Below, in pieces: positions 51,465 to 60,047 of a stretch of 64,000 bases of DNA. The notes beneath the pieces were generated by a model. That model saw only the letters and a program-made list of their open reading frames with translations. It had not been told where the DNA came from and did not search any database. The first letter of the stretch is position 1. Each line of letters opens with the position of its first letter. Source of the DNA: Alistipes sp. (GTDB taxonomy: Bacteria; Bacteroidota; Bacteroidia; Bacteroidales; Rikenellaceae). Position numbers and translations under genes: made by a program. The stretch lies in assembly GCF_020026455.1 (NCBI RefSeq), contig NZ_JAHHQJ010000011.1:34158-98157 (forward strand). Reading direction: 5' to 3'.

Positions 51465-53894
51465 CTACTCCAGAGCCAGCTGCAGCACCTCCTCGTTGCT
51501 CCTCACGTAGTGGAACGTGAGGCCTGCGATATATTCGGGTTTGATCTCGGCAATGTCCTTGCGGTTCTCCTCCGAGAGGATCAGCTCCGTGATGCCGGCG
51601 CGCTTGGCCGCCAGGATCTTCTCCTTCACCCCGCCCACGGGCATCACCCGTCCACGGAGAGTCGTCTCACCCGTCATGGCGATCCGCTCCTTCACCTTGC
51701 GGCCCGTATAGCTCGACACGATCGAGGAGACCATCGTGATGCCGGCCGAAGGACCGTCCTTCGGAATCGCACCCTCGGGGACGTGGATGTTGATGTCGTT
51801 CGTCTCGAAGAGCTTGGGGTCGATGCCCAGTTCCCGGTAGTGGGCCATCGTCCATTCGTGGGCGATCGTCGCCGACTCCTTCATCACCTCGCCCAGATTA
51901 CCGGTGAGGCTCACCTTGCCCTTGCCGGGCGTCAGCACCGACTCGATGTAGAGGATGTCGCCGCCGACCTCGGTCCACGCAAGGCCCGTCACGACGCCCG
52001 TCATGCCACCCACTTCGTACTCCTCCTTGAGGAACTTGGGCATGCCGAGGATTTTCTCGACGTCCCTGATCGAAATCTCGGGCGCGAAAGCTTCGTCGAA
52101 AGCGATCTGTTTGGCACGGGCACGGGCAATCTTCGCCAGATTTTTATCCAGCGAACGCACGCCGGCCTCACGCGTATAGCTGGCGATGAGGTGCTCGACA
52201 ACCTCCGGGATCATCGTCAGTTCCGGCTCCTTGATGCCGTGGGCCTCGCGCTGCTTGGGCAGCAGGTGGTCCAGTGCAATGCGCACCTTATCCTCCAGAA
52301 GGTACCCGGCGATGTTGATCATCTCCATGCGGTCGCGCAGCGCCGGGGCGATATTGCCCACGTTGTTGGCCGTGGCGATGAACAGCACCTTCGACAGGTC
52401 GTACTCCATATCAAGGTAGTTGTCGTGGAAGGTGGTGTTCTGCTCCGGATCGAGCACCTCCAGCAGGGCGCTCGACGGGTCGCCGTGGTTCGAAACGGTT
52501 ACCTTGTCCACCTCGTCGAGGATGATGACCGGATTGGAAGAACCGCAGCGTTTGATGGTCTGGATGATCCGACCCGGCATGGCGCCGATGTAGGTGCGGC
52601 GGTGTCCGCGGATCTCCGACTCGTCGTGCAGGCCGCCCAGCGAAATACGGCCGAACTTGCGGCCCAGGGCCGCGGCTACCGACTTGCCCAGCGAGGTCTT
52701 GCCCACTCCCGGAGGGCCGTAGAGGCAGAGGATCGGCGATTTGAGGTCGCCCTTGAGCTTGATGACGGCCAGGTGCTCGAGCAAACGCTCCTTCACCTCG
52801 TCCAGCCCGAAATGGTCGCGATCGAGCTGCTCGCGGGCACACTTGAGGTCGAGGTTGTCCTTCGTCACGTCGTTCCACGGCAGTTCCAGCAGCAGCTGCA
52901 GGTAGGTCATCTGCACCGAATACTCGGCCACGGCGGGATTCAGCCGCTCGACCTTCTGCAACTCCTTCTCGAAGGTTTCGCCCACCTCCGCAGGCCAGTT
53001 TTTCTTCTTGGCCTCCTCGCGCATCTTCTCGATGTCGGCATCGGCACCGTCGCCCAGCTCGTCCTGGATCGTGCGCATCTGCTGCTGGAGGTAGTAGTCG
53101 CGCTGCTGCTTGTCGATCTCCTGCTTGACGCGCTCCTGGATCTGGCTCTTCAGTTCGGCCAGCTGCTGCTCGCGGATCAGAATTTCGAGCAGCTTGCGGG
53201 CGCGGGCCAGCAGGCCGGGGGCCTCCAGCAGCGACTGGCGGTCTTCGTCCGTCAGCTCCATGTTGGAGCAGATGAAGTTGATGATGCCGCGCTTCGAGTC
53301 GATGTTCTTGATGGCGAAAGCCGCCTCCTTGGGCATCGTCGGCGAGACGTTGATGATGTTCAGCGCCACATCGCGGATCGAGTCCACGAGTGCCTCGAAC
53401 TCGATGCTCTTCACATCAGGGGTCGAATCGCGCAGGGCCGTCACCCGGGCCTTGAAATAGGGCTTGGTGGAGATGTACTCCGTGATCTCGATCTTCTCCA
53501 GTCCGTTCAGGATCACCGTGAGGTTGCCGTTGGGCATTTCGAGGATCTTGATGATCCGCGCAGCCGTGCCGACCTTGTACATGTCGTCCGGCGCGGGATC
53601 CTCGACGTCGCTTTCGCGCTGCAGCACGGCACCCAGAATGCCACCCTCGGCATCCACGGCGCGCACGAGGCTGATGCTCTTGTCGCGGCCCACCGTGATG
53701 GGCGTGATAGCCCCCGGGAAAAGTACCGACGAGCGCAGCGTGAGGATGGGGATGATTTCAGGCACATCGACCTCCTCCATGGGCTCGTCACTGCCGGTCA
53801 CGATGGGAATCACACGGTGATTGCCGTCGAGCAGTTCGGGGACGAGATTCACGTCGTCGACTTCGATGGTTTCGATCTTATCTTTTTTGCTCAT
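51465..53894 (-). CDS. lon: ATP-dependent Lon protease
   Basis: An 809-residue cytosolic AAA+ serine protease. It has an N-terminal LON substrate domain (about 35-235), a coiled-coil linker rich in Glu/Lys/Gln, an AAA module with GPPGVGKTS and Walker B IILDEVDKV, and a protease domain with the Ser of DGPSAG and the Lys of MPVGGVKEKILAA. The start at 53894 (MSKKDKIE) is preferred over a Met at 53921. It is divergent from valS. Confidence 0.98.
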   Translation of the reverse strand: MSKKDKIETIEVDDVNLVPELLDGNHRVIPIVTGSDEPMEEVDVPEIIPILTLRSSVLFPGAITPITVGRDKSISLVRAVDAEGGILGAVLQRESDVEDPAPDDMYKVGTAARIIKILEMPNGNLTVILNGLEKIEITEYISTKPYFKARVTALRDSTPDVKSIEFEALVDSIRDVALNIINVSPTMPKEAAFAIKNIDSKRGIINFICSNMELTDEDRQSLLEAPGLLARARKLLEILIREQQLAELKSQIQERVKQEIDKQQRDYYLQQQMRTIQDELGDGADADIEKMREEAKKKNWPAEVGETFEKELQKVERLNPAVAEYSVQMTYLQLLLELPWNDVTKDNLDLKCAREQLDRDHFGLDEVKERLLEHLAVIKLKGDLKSPILCLYGPPGVGKTSLGKSVAAALGRKFGRISLGGLHDESEIRGHRRTYIGAMPGRIIQTIKRCGSSNPVIILDEVDKVTVSNHGDPSSALLEVLDPEQNTTFHDNYLDMEYDLSKVLFIATANNVGNIAPALRDRMEMINIAGYLLEDKVRIALDHLLPKQREAHGIKEPELTMIPEVVEHLIASYTREAGVRSLDKNLAKIARARAKQIAFDEAFAPEISIRDVEKILGMPKFLKEEYEVGGMTGVVTGLAWTEVGGDILYIESVLTPGKGKVSLTGNLGEVMKESATIAHEWTMAHYRELGIDPKLFETNDINIHVPEGAIPKDGPSAGITMVSSIVSSYTGRKVKERIAMTGETTLRGRVMPVGGVKEKILAAKRAGITELILSEENRKDIAEIKPEYIAGLTFHYVRSNEEVLQLALE

Positions 53895-53902
53895 AGGATA
53901 TA

Positions 53903-53977
53903 CAAATATATAATGGTGCAAAGATAACGATTTTTTAGAAATTTTATTTTATCTTTGACAGAATGTTAATAACTTTG
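53903..53977. promoter_or_regulatory. divergent lon / valS promoter region
   Basis: Several -7-like elements occur. On the minus strand (for lon): TATCTTTG at 53926-53919 and TATATTTG at 53910-53903. On the plus strand (for valS): TATCTTTG at 53950-53957 and TAACTTTG at 53970-53977. Matching TTTG elements are not clear. Confidence 0.55.
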
Positions 53978-54010
53978 CATCCCTGAAAATAACGTAAAAT
54001 TCAACGCGCC

Positions 54011-56638
54011 ATGCAAATCGCAGACAAATACGCACCGCAGCAAATCGAATCAAAATGGTACGATTACTGGATCGACCGGGGGATTTTCCACTCGGAACCC
54101 GACGAACGCGAACCCTATACGATCGTCATTCCACCCCCCAACGTGACGGGCATGCTCCACATGGGCCACATGCTCAACAACACACTGCAGGACGTGCTGG
54201 TGCGCCGCGCACGGATGTCCGGGAAGAACGCCTGCTGGGTGCCGGGCATGGACCACGCCTCGATCGCCACGGAGGCCAAGGTCGTGGCGATGCTGCGCGA
54301 AAAAGGCATCGAAAAGTCGTCGCTCTCGCGTGAGGAGTTCCTCCGCCACGCCTGGGAATGGAAGGAAAAATACGGCGGCGTGATCCTCCGCCAGCTGCGC
54401 AAGCTCGGCGCCTCGTGCGACTGGGACCGCACCTGCTTCACGATGGACGAGGCCCGCACGGAGAGCGTCCTGAGCGTCTTCTGCGACCTCTACGAGAAAG
54501 GCAAGATCTACCGCGGCGTCAGGATGGTCAACTGGGACCCCGCGGCGCAGACGGCCCTCTCGGACGAGGAGGTGGTCTTCAAGGAGTCGCACGGCAAACT
54601 CTACTACCTGCGCTACATGATCGAGGGAACCGACCGGGCGATCATCGTCGCCACGACCCGTCCCGAGACCATTCTGGGCGACACGGCGCTGTGCGTCAAC
54701 CCCAATGACGAGCGCTACAGGTCGCTGCCGGCCGACGCCCGCGTCGTCGTGCCGCTGGTGGGCCGTTCGATCCCGGTGATCCGCGACGAGTATGTGGACA
54801 TCGAATTCGGAACGGGCGCCCTGAAGGTAACCCCGGCACACGACGTGAACGACTACATGCTGGGCGAGAAATACGGCCTGGAGAGCATCGACATCTTCAA
54901 CGACAACGGCACGATCAACGACAAAGTGGGCATGTACGTGGGTCAGGACCGTTTCGACGTGCGCCGTCAGATCGAGAAGGACCTCGCAGCGGCAGGACTG
55001 CTGGAGAAGACCGAGGACTACACCAACAACGTGGGCTATTCGGAGCGCACGGGCGTGGCCATCGAGCCGAAACTCTCGATGCAGTGGTTCCTCTCGATGC
55101 AGGAGCTGGCCGAGCCGGCAACGAAGGCCGTAATGGAGGATGTGATCCGGTTCGTGCCCGAGAAATACAAGAACACCTACCGCCACTGGATGGAGAACAT
55201 CAAGGACTGGTGCATCTCGCGCCAGCTGTGGTGGGGCCAGCGCATTCCGGCCTGGTATCTGCCCAAAGGCGGGTTCGTGGTTGCACCCACGCCCGAGCAG
55301 GCGCTCGAAAAGGCCCGCCTGAAGAGCGGTGACGCCTCGCTGCAGCTCGCCGACCTGCGGCAGGACGAGGATGTGCTCGACACGTGGTTCTCGTCGTGGC
55401 TGTGGCCCATCTCGGTATTCGACGGCATCCGGTTCCCGGACAACCGCGAGATCAGCTACTACTACCCCACCAACGACCTGGTGACCGGCCCCGACATCAT
55501 CTTCTTCTGGGTGGCCCGCATGATCATGGCCGGCTACGAATACCGCAACGAAAAACCCTTCGGAAACGTCTATTTCACGGGTATCGTGCGCGACAAGATC
55601 GGCCGCAAGATGTCCAAGCAGCTGGGCAACTCGCCCGATCCGCTGGATCTGATCGAAAAATTCGGCGCCGACGGCGTGCGCATGGCCATGCTGATCTCCT
55701 CGTCGGCCGGAAACGACGTGATGTTCGACGAGGCGCTGTGCGAGCAGGGCCGCAACTTCGGCAACAAAATCTGGAACGCCTACCGCCTCGTCAACGGCTG
55801 GGCGGAGGACACCGCGGCGGCGCAAAGCGAGAACAACCGTCTGGCCGTGGCGTGGTTCGAGCAGGCTCTGGGCCGCTCGCTGCGCCAGATCGCCGAGGAT
55901 TTCAAGTCATACCGCATCTCGGAGGCCTTCAAGGAGGCTTACCGCCTCTTCTGGGACGATTTCAGCGGTCTCTACCTCGAGATGGTGAAGCCCGCCTACG
56001 GACAGCCCATCGACGCCCCGACGATGGAGGCGACGAAAGGCTGGTTCGACGCCCTAATGCGCGTGCTGCATCCCTTCATGCCCTTCGTCACGGAGGAGAT
56101 CTGGCAGGACCTCGCGCCTCGCGCCGAGAATGCGTCGATCTGCGTGGCGCAGATGCCCGAGCCCGCAGCCGAAGATGCCGCGATGCTGGCGCGCTTCGAT
56201 CTGGCGAAGGAGATCATCACCTCGGTACGCAACATACGCAACCAGAAGGGACTGCCGCAGAAAGAGACGCTGACGCTCCGGGTCATCGCCGACGGAAACT
56301 ACCCCGCGGAATTCGCCCCCGTCGTGCAGAAAATGGCCAACCTGGCGGATATCGAGACCGTCACGGAGAAGGACCCGGCGGCCGCGGCCTTCATCGTCAA
56401 GACGACGCAGTACTTCGTGCCGATGGCCGGGAAGATCGACACCGAGGCCGAGCGCAAAAAGCTCGCCGACGAGCTGGCCTACTACGAGGGATTCCTCGCT
56501 TCGGTGATGAAGAAGCTCTCGAACGAGCGGTTCGTCACATCGGCTCCCGAGAAGGTGGTGGCCAACGAGCGCGCCAAGCAGGCCGACGCCGAAGCCAAGA
56601 TCACGGCGCTCCGCGAACAACTGGCGGCACTGCAATAG
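54011..56638 (+). CDS. valS: valyl-tRNA synthetase
   Basis: An 875-residue class I synthetase charging tRNA-Val. The HIGH motif is HMGH (MLHMGHMLNN), an editing domain follows (TTRPETILGD), and the KMSKS motif reads KMSKQ in GRKMSKQLGNSPDP. The C-terminal coiled-coil arm (about 810-875) is present. It has its own promoter region and terminator. Confidence 0.98.
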   Translation: MQIADKYAPQQIESKWYDYWIDRGIFHSEPDEREPYTIVIPPPNVTGMLHMGHMLNNTLQDVLVRRARMSGKNACWVPGMDHASIATEAKVVAMLREKGIEKSSLSREEFLRHAWEWKEKYGGVILRQLRKLGASCDWDRTCFTMDEARTESVLSVFCDLYEKGKIYRGVRMVNWDPAAQTALSDEEVVFKESHGKLYYLRYMIEGTDRAIIVATTRPETILGDTALCVNPNDERYRSLPADARVVVPLVGRSIPVIRDEYVDIEFGTGALKVTPAHDVNDYMLGEKYGLESIDIFNDNGTINDKVGMYVGQDRFDVRRQIEKDLAAAGLLEKTEDYTNNVGYSERTGVAIEPKLSMQWFLSMQELAEPATKAVMEDVIRFVPEKYKNTYRHWMENIKDWCISRQLWWGQRIPAWYLPKGGFVVAPTPEQALEKARLKSGDASLQLADLRQDEDVLDTWFSSWLWPISVFDGIRFPDNREISYYYPTNDLVTGPDIIFFWVARMIMAGYEYRNEKPFGNVYFTGIVRDKIGRKMSKQLGNSPDPLDLIEKFGADGVRMAMLISSSAGNDVMFDEALCEQGRNFGNKIWNAYRLVNGWAEDTAAAQSENNRLAVAWFEQALGRSLRQIAEDFKSYRISEAFKEAYRLFWDDFSGLYLEMVKPAYGQPIDAPTMEATKGWFDALMRVLHPFMPFVTEEIWQDLAPRAENASICVAQMPEPAAEDAAMLARFDLAKEIITSVRNIRNQKGLPQKETLTLRVIADGNYPAEFAPVVQKMANLADIETVTEKDPAAAAFIVKTTQYFVPMAGKIDTEAERKKLADELAYYEGFLASVMKKLSNERFVTSAPEKVVANERAKQADAEAKITALREQLAALQ

Positions 56639-56651
56639 GCTGCAACCGAAT

Positions 56652-56709
56652 GCGGAAAGAGGAGGGTCATTTGCGGGACATCCGACAAAACCGTCCTCTT
56701 TCCGCTTTT
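56652..56709 (+). terminator. intrinsic terminator of valS
   Basis: Perfect 12-bp stem GCGGAAAGAGGA (56652-56663) / TCCTCTTTCCGC (56694-56705) followed by TTTT. Confidence 0.8.
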
Positions 56710-56789
56710 CCGTCATCCCGCACAACACGGACTCCGGGACGACAAGTCGTTTTTCACAATTTCACACTCACCTTTCAACCGATCAACTC

Positions 56790-57254
56790 TTGCCGGCAAT
56801 CACGATTTACACCGACGGCTCGGCCCTCGGAAACCCCGGTCCGGGCGGCTACGGCGCAGTACTCCTCTCGGGGCACCACCGCAAGGAACTGTCGCAGGGA
56901 TTCCGCCTGACGACCAACAACCGCATGGAACTGATGGCCGTGTGCGTGGCGCTCGAAACACTCAAGTTCGAGGGCTCGGACGTGGTCGTCTACTCCGATT
57001 CGAAATACGTCGTCGACGCCGTCACCAAAGGCTGGGTCTTCGGCTGGGTCCGCAAGGGATTTGCGGGCAAGAAAAACCCCGATCTCTGGATGCGCTTCCT
57101 GCGCGTGTACAACCGCCACAACGTCCGCTTCGTCTGGGTCAAGGGCCACGCCGAAACCGTCGAGAACAACCGCTGCGACCGGCTGGCAGTGGCGGCCGCC
57201 AACGACAAGGCCCGCTGGCTCGAAGACACGGGATACGATCCCTCGGAGCGGTAA
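56790..57254 (+). CDS. rnhA: ribonuclease HI
   Basis: A 154-residue RNase H1 that cuts RNA in RNA-DNA hybrids. Catalytic acids are in YTDGSALGNPGPGG (Asp near 9), RMELMAV (Glu), YSDSKYV (Asp) and NNRCDRLA (Asp). The start is a TTG at 56790; no ATG lies in a suitable place, and the protein begins PAITIYTDGS right after it, as expected for the family. Confidence 0.94.
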   Translation: MPAITIYTDGSALGNPGPGGYGAVLLSGHHRKELSQGFRLTTNNRMELMAVCVALETLKFEGSDVVVYSDSKYVVDAVTKGWVFGWVRKGFAGKKNPDLWMRFLRVYNRHNVRFVWVKGHAETVENNRCDRLAVAAANDKARWLEDTGYDPSER

Positions 57255-57387
57255 AAACGGAGCCCCGGAGCCTTTTTTCGGCGGAAAGTTCGCCAGAATC
57301 CTCTGAAATATCCTACTTTTTTCGCTTTTCGGCTTATTCTTTTTATCTTTACACCGCTAATTGCGTAACCAAAAACATACGCCCCGA

Positions 57388-59217
57388 ATGTTCAAGACAT
57401 ACATGAGGCTGTTGGGTTTTGCCCGGCCTATCAAGAAATACGCGATCCCCTACTTCCTCTACTCGCTTTTCTATGCGTTGTTCAACTCGCTGACGTTCAT
57501 GTTGATCATCCCGATCCTGAACACCATGTTCGACGCCAGCTACGCCTTCGAATATGTCGAAAAGCTGCCTCCCCTGGAGTTCAACCAGGATTACCTCGCA
57601 ACACTTTTCAACTTCACCTACTCGCACATCTTCGAACAGTACGACCGCCAGAACGTACTGATGCTGCTGGCCGTGGTGGCCATCTGCATCAGCCTGCTGA
57701 GCAACCTGTTCCGATACCTCGGCGCATGGACCATGGAGAACATGCGCACGCGGACCCTGCAACGCATGCGCAACGAGATGTTCGCCCGCGTGATGGACAT
57801 GAACGTGGGCTATTTCTCCGACCAGCGCAAGGGTGACATCATTTCGAAAATCACCTCCGACGTGGGCGTGGTGCAGTTCTGCATCACCAACACCCTCCAG
57901 GTGTCGTTCCGCGAGCCGTTCCTCATCATCGGCTACATCGTGATGATGGTGGCCATTTCGTGGGAGCTGGCCATCTTCTCGGTGCTGTTCCTCCCGATGG
58001 TCGCCCTGCTGATCGGAAGCATCGTGAAGAAACTCCGCCACCCGGCCCGCACCAACCAGCAGCGCATGGGAGAAATGGTCTCGACGCTCGACGAGTCGCT
58101 CTCGGGCATCAAGGTCATCAAGAGCTACAACGCCACGGAATACATCAAGCAGAAATACTACGCCATCAGCGCCGATCTGGCGCGTCTGACCCTCTCGATG
58201 GCCCGCCGCCAGCAGCTGGCATCGCCCATGAGCGAATTCCTCGGCATCGCGGCCGTGGGCGTGATCCTCGTCTTCGGCGGTTCGCTCGTGACCCGGGGCG
58301 TGCTCGACCCCGGCGGATTCATCGCCTTCATCGCCATCTTCTCGCAGATCACGCGCCCCGTGCGCACCTTCATCGACCAGTTTGCCAACATCAACCAGGG
58401 AATCGCCGCCGGAGAGCGCATCTTCTCGATCATCGACACCAAGCCCGAGATACAGGACAAACCCGACGCCCGGGAACTCACGGGACTGAAAGAGAAAATC
58501 GAATTCCGCGACGTGCACTTCTCCTACGACGGGGAGCGCGAAGTGATCAACGGCATCTCGTTCGAGATCCGCCGCGGGCAGACCGTGGCTCTGGTAGGTC
58601 CCTCGGGAGGCGGCAAGTCGACGCTGAGCGAGCTGCTGCCCCGCTTCTACGACCCCTCGGCAGGCGAAATCCTCATCGACGGCATCCCGCTGCGCGACTA
58701 CACGCAGGAGAGCGTGCGCGCCCATATGAGTGTCGTGGCACAGGACACCGTGCTGTTCAACGACACCATCGAAAACAACATCGGCATGGGCAAGCGCGGC
58801 GCCACGCACGAAGAGGTGGTCGAGGCGGCGAAGGTCGCCAACGCCGACTGCTTCATCCGCGAATGCACCGAGGGCTACGAAACCAACATCGGCGACCGGG
58901 GCGTGAAACTCTCCGGCGGCCAGCGCCAGCGGCTCTCGATCGCCCGCGCGGTACTCAAGAACCCCGACATCCTGATCCTCGACGAGGCCACATCGGCTCT
59001 CGATACCGAGAGCGAAAAACTCGTGCAGGATGCCCTCAACAACCTGCTCCAGGGCCGCACGTCGGTGGTCATCGCCCACCGTCTGTCGACCATCCGCAAC
59101 GCCGACCTGATCGTCGTCGTCGACCACGGCCGCATCGCCGAACAGGGCACGCACAACGCCCTGATGGAGCGCAACGGCATCTACGCCAAGCTGATCGAAA
59201 TGCAATCCTTCGACTAA
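57388..59217 (+). CDS. MsbA-like ABC exporter (TMD-NBD fusion)
   Basis: A 609-residue ABC half-transporter with six transmembrane helices (about 15-330) and a C-terminal ATPase: GPSGGGKST (Walker A), KLSGGQRQRLS signature, LILDEATSALD (Walker B) and an H-loop IAHRLST. The family includes the lipid A flippase MsbA and drug exporters; the many Kdo and lipid A genes nearby make a lipid role plausible. ATG 57388 (MFKTYMRL) is preferred over a TTG at 57361. An upstream TATCTTTA at 57344-57351 is a likely promoter element. The next gene starts 1 nt after the stop. Confidence 0.92.
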   Translation: MFKTYMRLLGFARPIKKYAIPYFLYSLFYALFNSLTFMLIIPILNTMFDASYAFEYVEKLPPLEFNQDYLATLFNFTYSHIFEQYDRQNVLMLLAVVAICISLLSNLFRYLGAWTMENMRTRTLQRMRNEMFARVMDMNVGYFSDQRKGDIISKITSDVGVVQFCITNTLQVSFREPFLIIGYIVMMVAISWELAIFSVLFLPMVALLIGSIVKKLRHPARTNQQRMGEMVSTLDESLSGIKVIKSYNATEYIKQKYYAISADLARLTLSMARRQQLASPMSEFLGIAAVGVILVFGGSLVTRGVLDPGGFIAFIAIFSQITRPVRTFIDQFANINQGIAAGERIFSIIDTKPEIQDKPDARELTGLKEKIEFRDVHFSYDGEREVINGISFEIRRGQTVALVGPSGGGKSTLSELLPRFYDPSAGEILIDGIPLRDYTQESVRAHMSVVAQDTVLFNDTIENNIGMGKRGATHEEVVEAAKVANADCFIRECTEGYETNIGDRGVKLSGGQRQRLSIARAVLKNPDILILDEATSALDTESEKLVQDALNNLLQGRTSVVIAHRLSTIRNADLIVVVDHGRIAEQGTHNALMERNGIYAKLIEMQSFD

Positions 59218-59218
59218 A

Positions 59219-59785
59219 ATGACCGAACGGGAAAAGATGCTCGCCGGCAGGTGGTTCGACCCCCGGGATGCAGAACTCACCGCCATCCGCGACAGGGCCA
59301 CACGTCTGATGCATCGGCTCAACGTCGAACTCTGCGGCCACGACGAGGCCTATCGAGCCGCCCTGCGCGAGTTGTGTCCCGCATGCGAAGGATTCATCCG
59401 AGGCCCGTTCCACTGCGATTACGGGTGCAACATTTCGATCGGCGAAGGCTCGTTCGTCAATTTCTCCTGCGTGTTCCTCGACCTGGCGCCGATCCGCATC
59501 GGCCGCCACACGCTCATAGGCCCCAACGTACAGCTGCTCACCGCCCTGCATCCGTTCGACGCGGCACAGCGCCGCACGGGACTCGAAGCCGGCCATCCGA
59601 TCAGCATCGGCGACGACTGCTGGCTGGGCGGAGGGGTCATCGTCTGCCCGGGCGTCACCATCGGCGCGCGTTCGGTCATCGGCGCCGGAGCCGTCGTGCC
59701 GCGCGACATCCCGGCCAACTCGGTGGCCGTGGGAAACCCGGCTCGCGTGATCCGCACGCTGCCCCGGCCGGGCGAAACCGAATAA
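59219..59785 (+). CDS. maltose/galactoside O-acetyltransferase family protein
   Basis: A 188-residue hexapeptide-repeat acetyltransferase (Maa/LacA/NodL type) that would O-acetylate a sugar with acetyl-CoA. An N-terminal helical cap (MTEREKMLAGRWFDPRD) precedes a left-handed beta-helix with repeated (I/V)G-x4 turns. The catalytic His is in ALHPFDAAQR, and the C-terminal block is GNPARVIR. It starts 1 nt after the ABC exporter stop, so co-expression is expected. The acceptor sugar is unknown. Confidence 0.92.
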   Translation: MTEREKMLAGRWFDPRDAELTAIRDRATRLMHRLNVELCGHDEAYRAALRELCPACEGFIRGPFHCDYGCNISIGEGSFVNFSCVFLDLAPIRIGRHTLIGPNVQLLTALHPFDAAQRRTGLEAGHPISIGDDCWLGGGVIVCPGVTIGARSVIGAGAVVPRDIPANSVAVGNPARVIRTLPRPGETE

Positions 59786-59916
59786 CACCACCGCCACAAA
59801 AAAACATCCGGGCAAAATCCAGCACACCGCCGCCACAAACACCGCCGCCGCAAAAGACATCGGGACAAAATCCGGCACACCGCCGCCACAAAAGAGGGCC
59901 CGGACAAAATCCGGCA
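59786..59916. repeat. 38-39 nt tandem array (three full, one short copy)
   Basis: Units start at 59786, 59825 (15-nt truncated), 59840 and 59878 with the pattern CACCGCCGCCACAAAA ... GGGACAAAATCCGGCA. The array begins at the first base after the acetyltransferase stop. Confidence 0.9.
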
Positions 59917-60001
59917 AAGGAGGGGCGGGTGCTGAACCCTGATTCCCGGAGCGGAGATCCACAAATCGAAGGCTGCAGGGCCGTTTTTCAAATCTTTTTT
60001 A

Positions 60002-60009
60002 TATCTTTG
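60002..60009 (+). promoter_or_regulatory. -7 element upstream of ileS
   Basis: TATCTTTG, 38 nt before the ATG, in an AT-rich patch. No TTTG at the expected distance upstream, only a T-rich stretch. Confidence 0.5.
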
Positions 60010-60047
60010 CCAATTGTCAGAAAATTAGCGAAGAAATTTCTACCGAT

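Noticed and set aside
51510..53927. 805-codon plus-strand frame antisense to lon
   Set aside because: Shadow of lon. Long antisense frames are expected with the GC-ending codon usage here.
57349..59322. 657-codon minus-strand frame antisense to the ABC exporter
   Set aside because: Shadow of the transporter; Arg/His/Asp-rich with no signal or motif, and it overlaps the next gene as well.
59676..59891. Gly/Cys-rich minus-strand frame after the acetyltransferase
   Set aside because: It is produced by the 39-nt array (repeated CGGGV-like words) and overlaps a real gene in the other direction.
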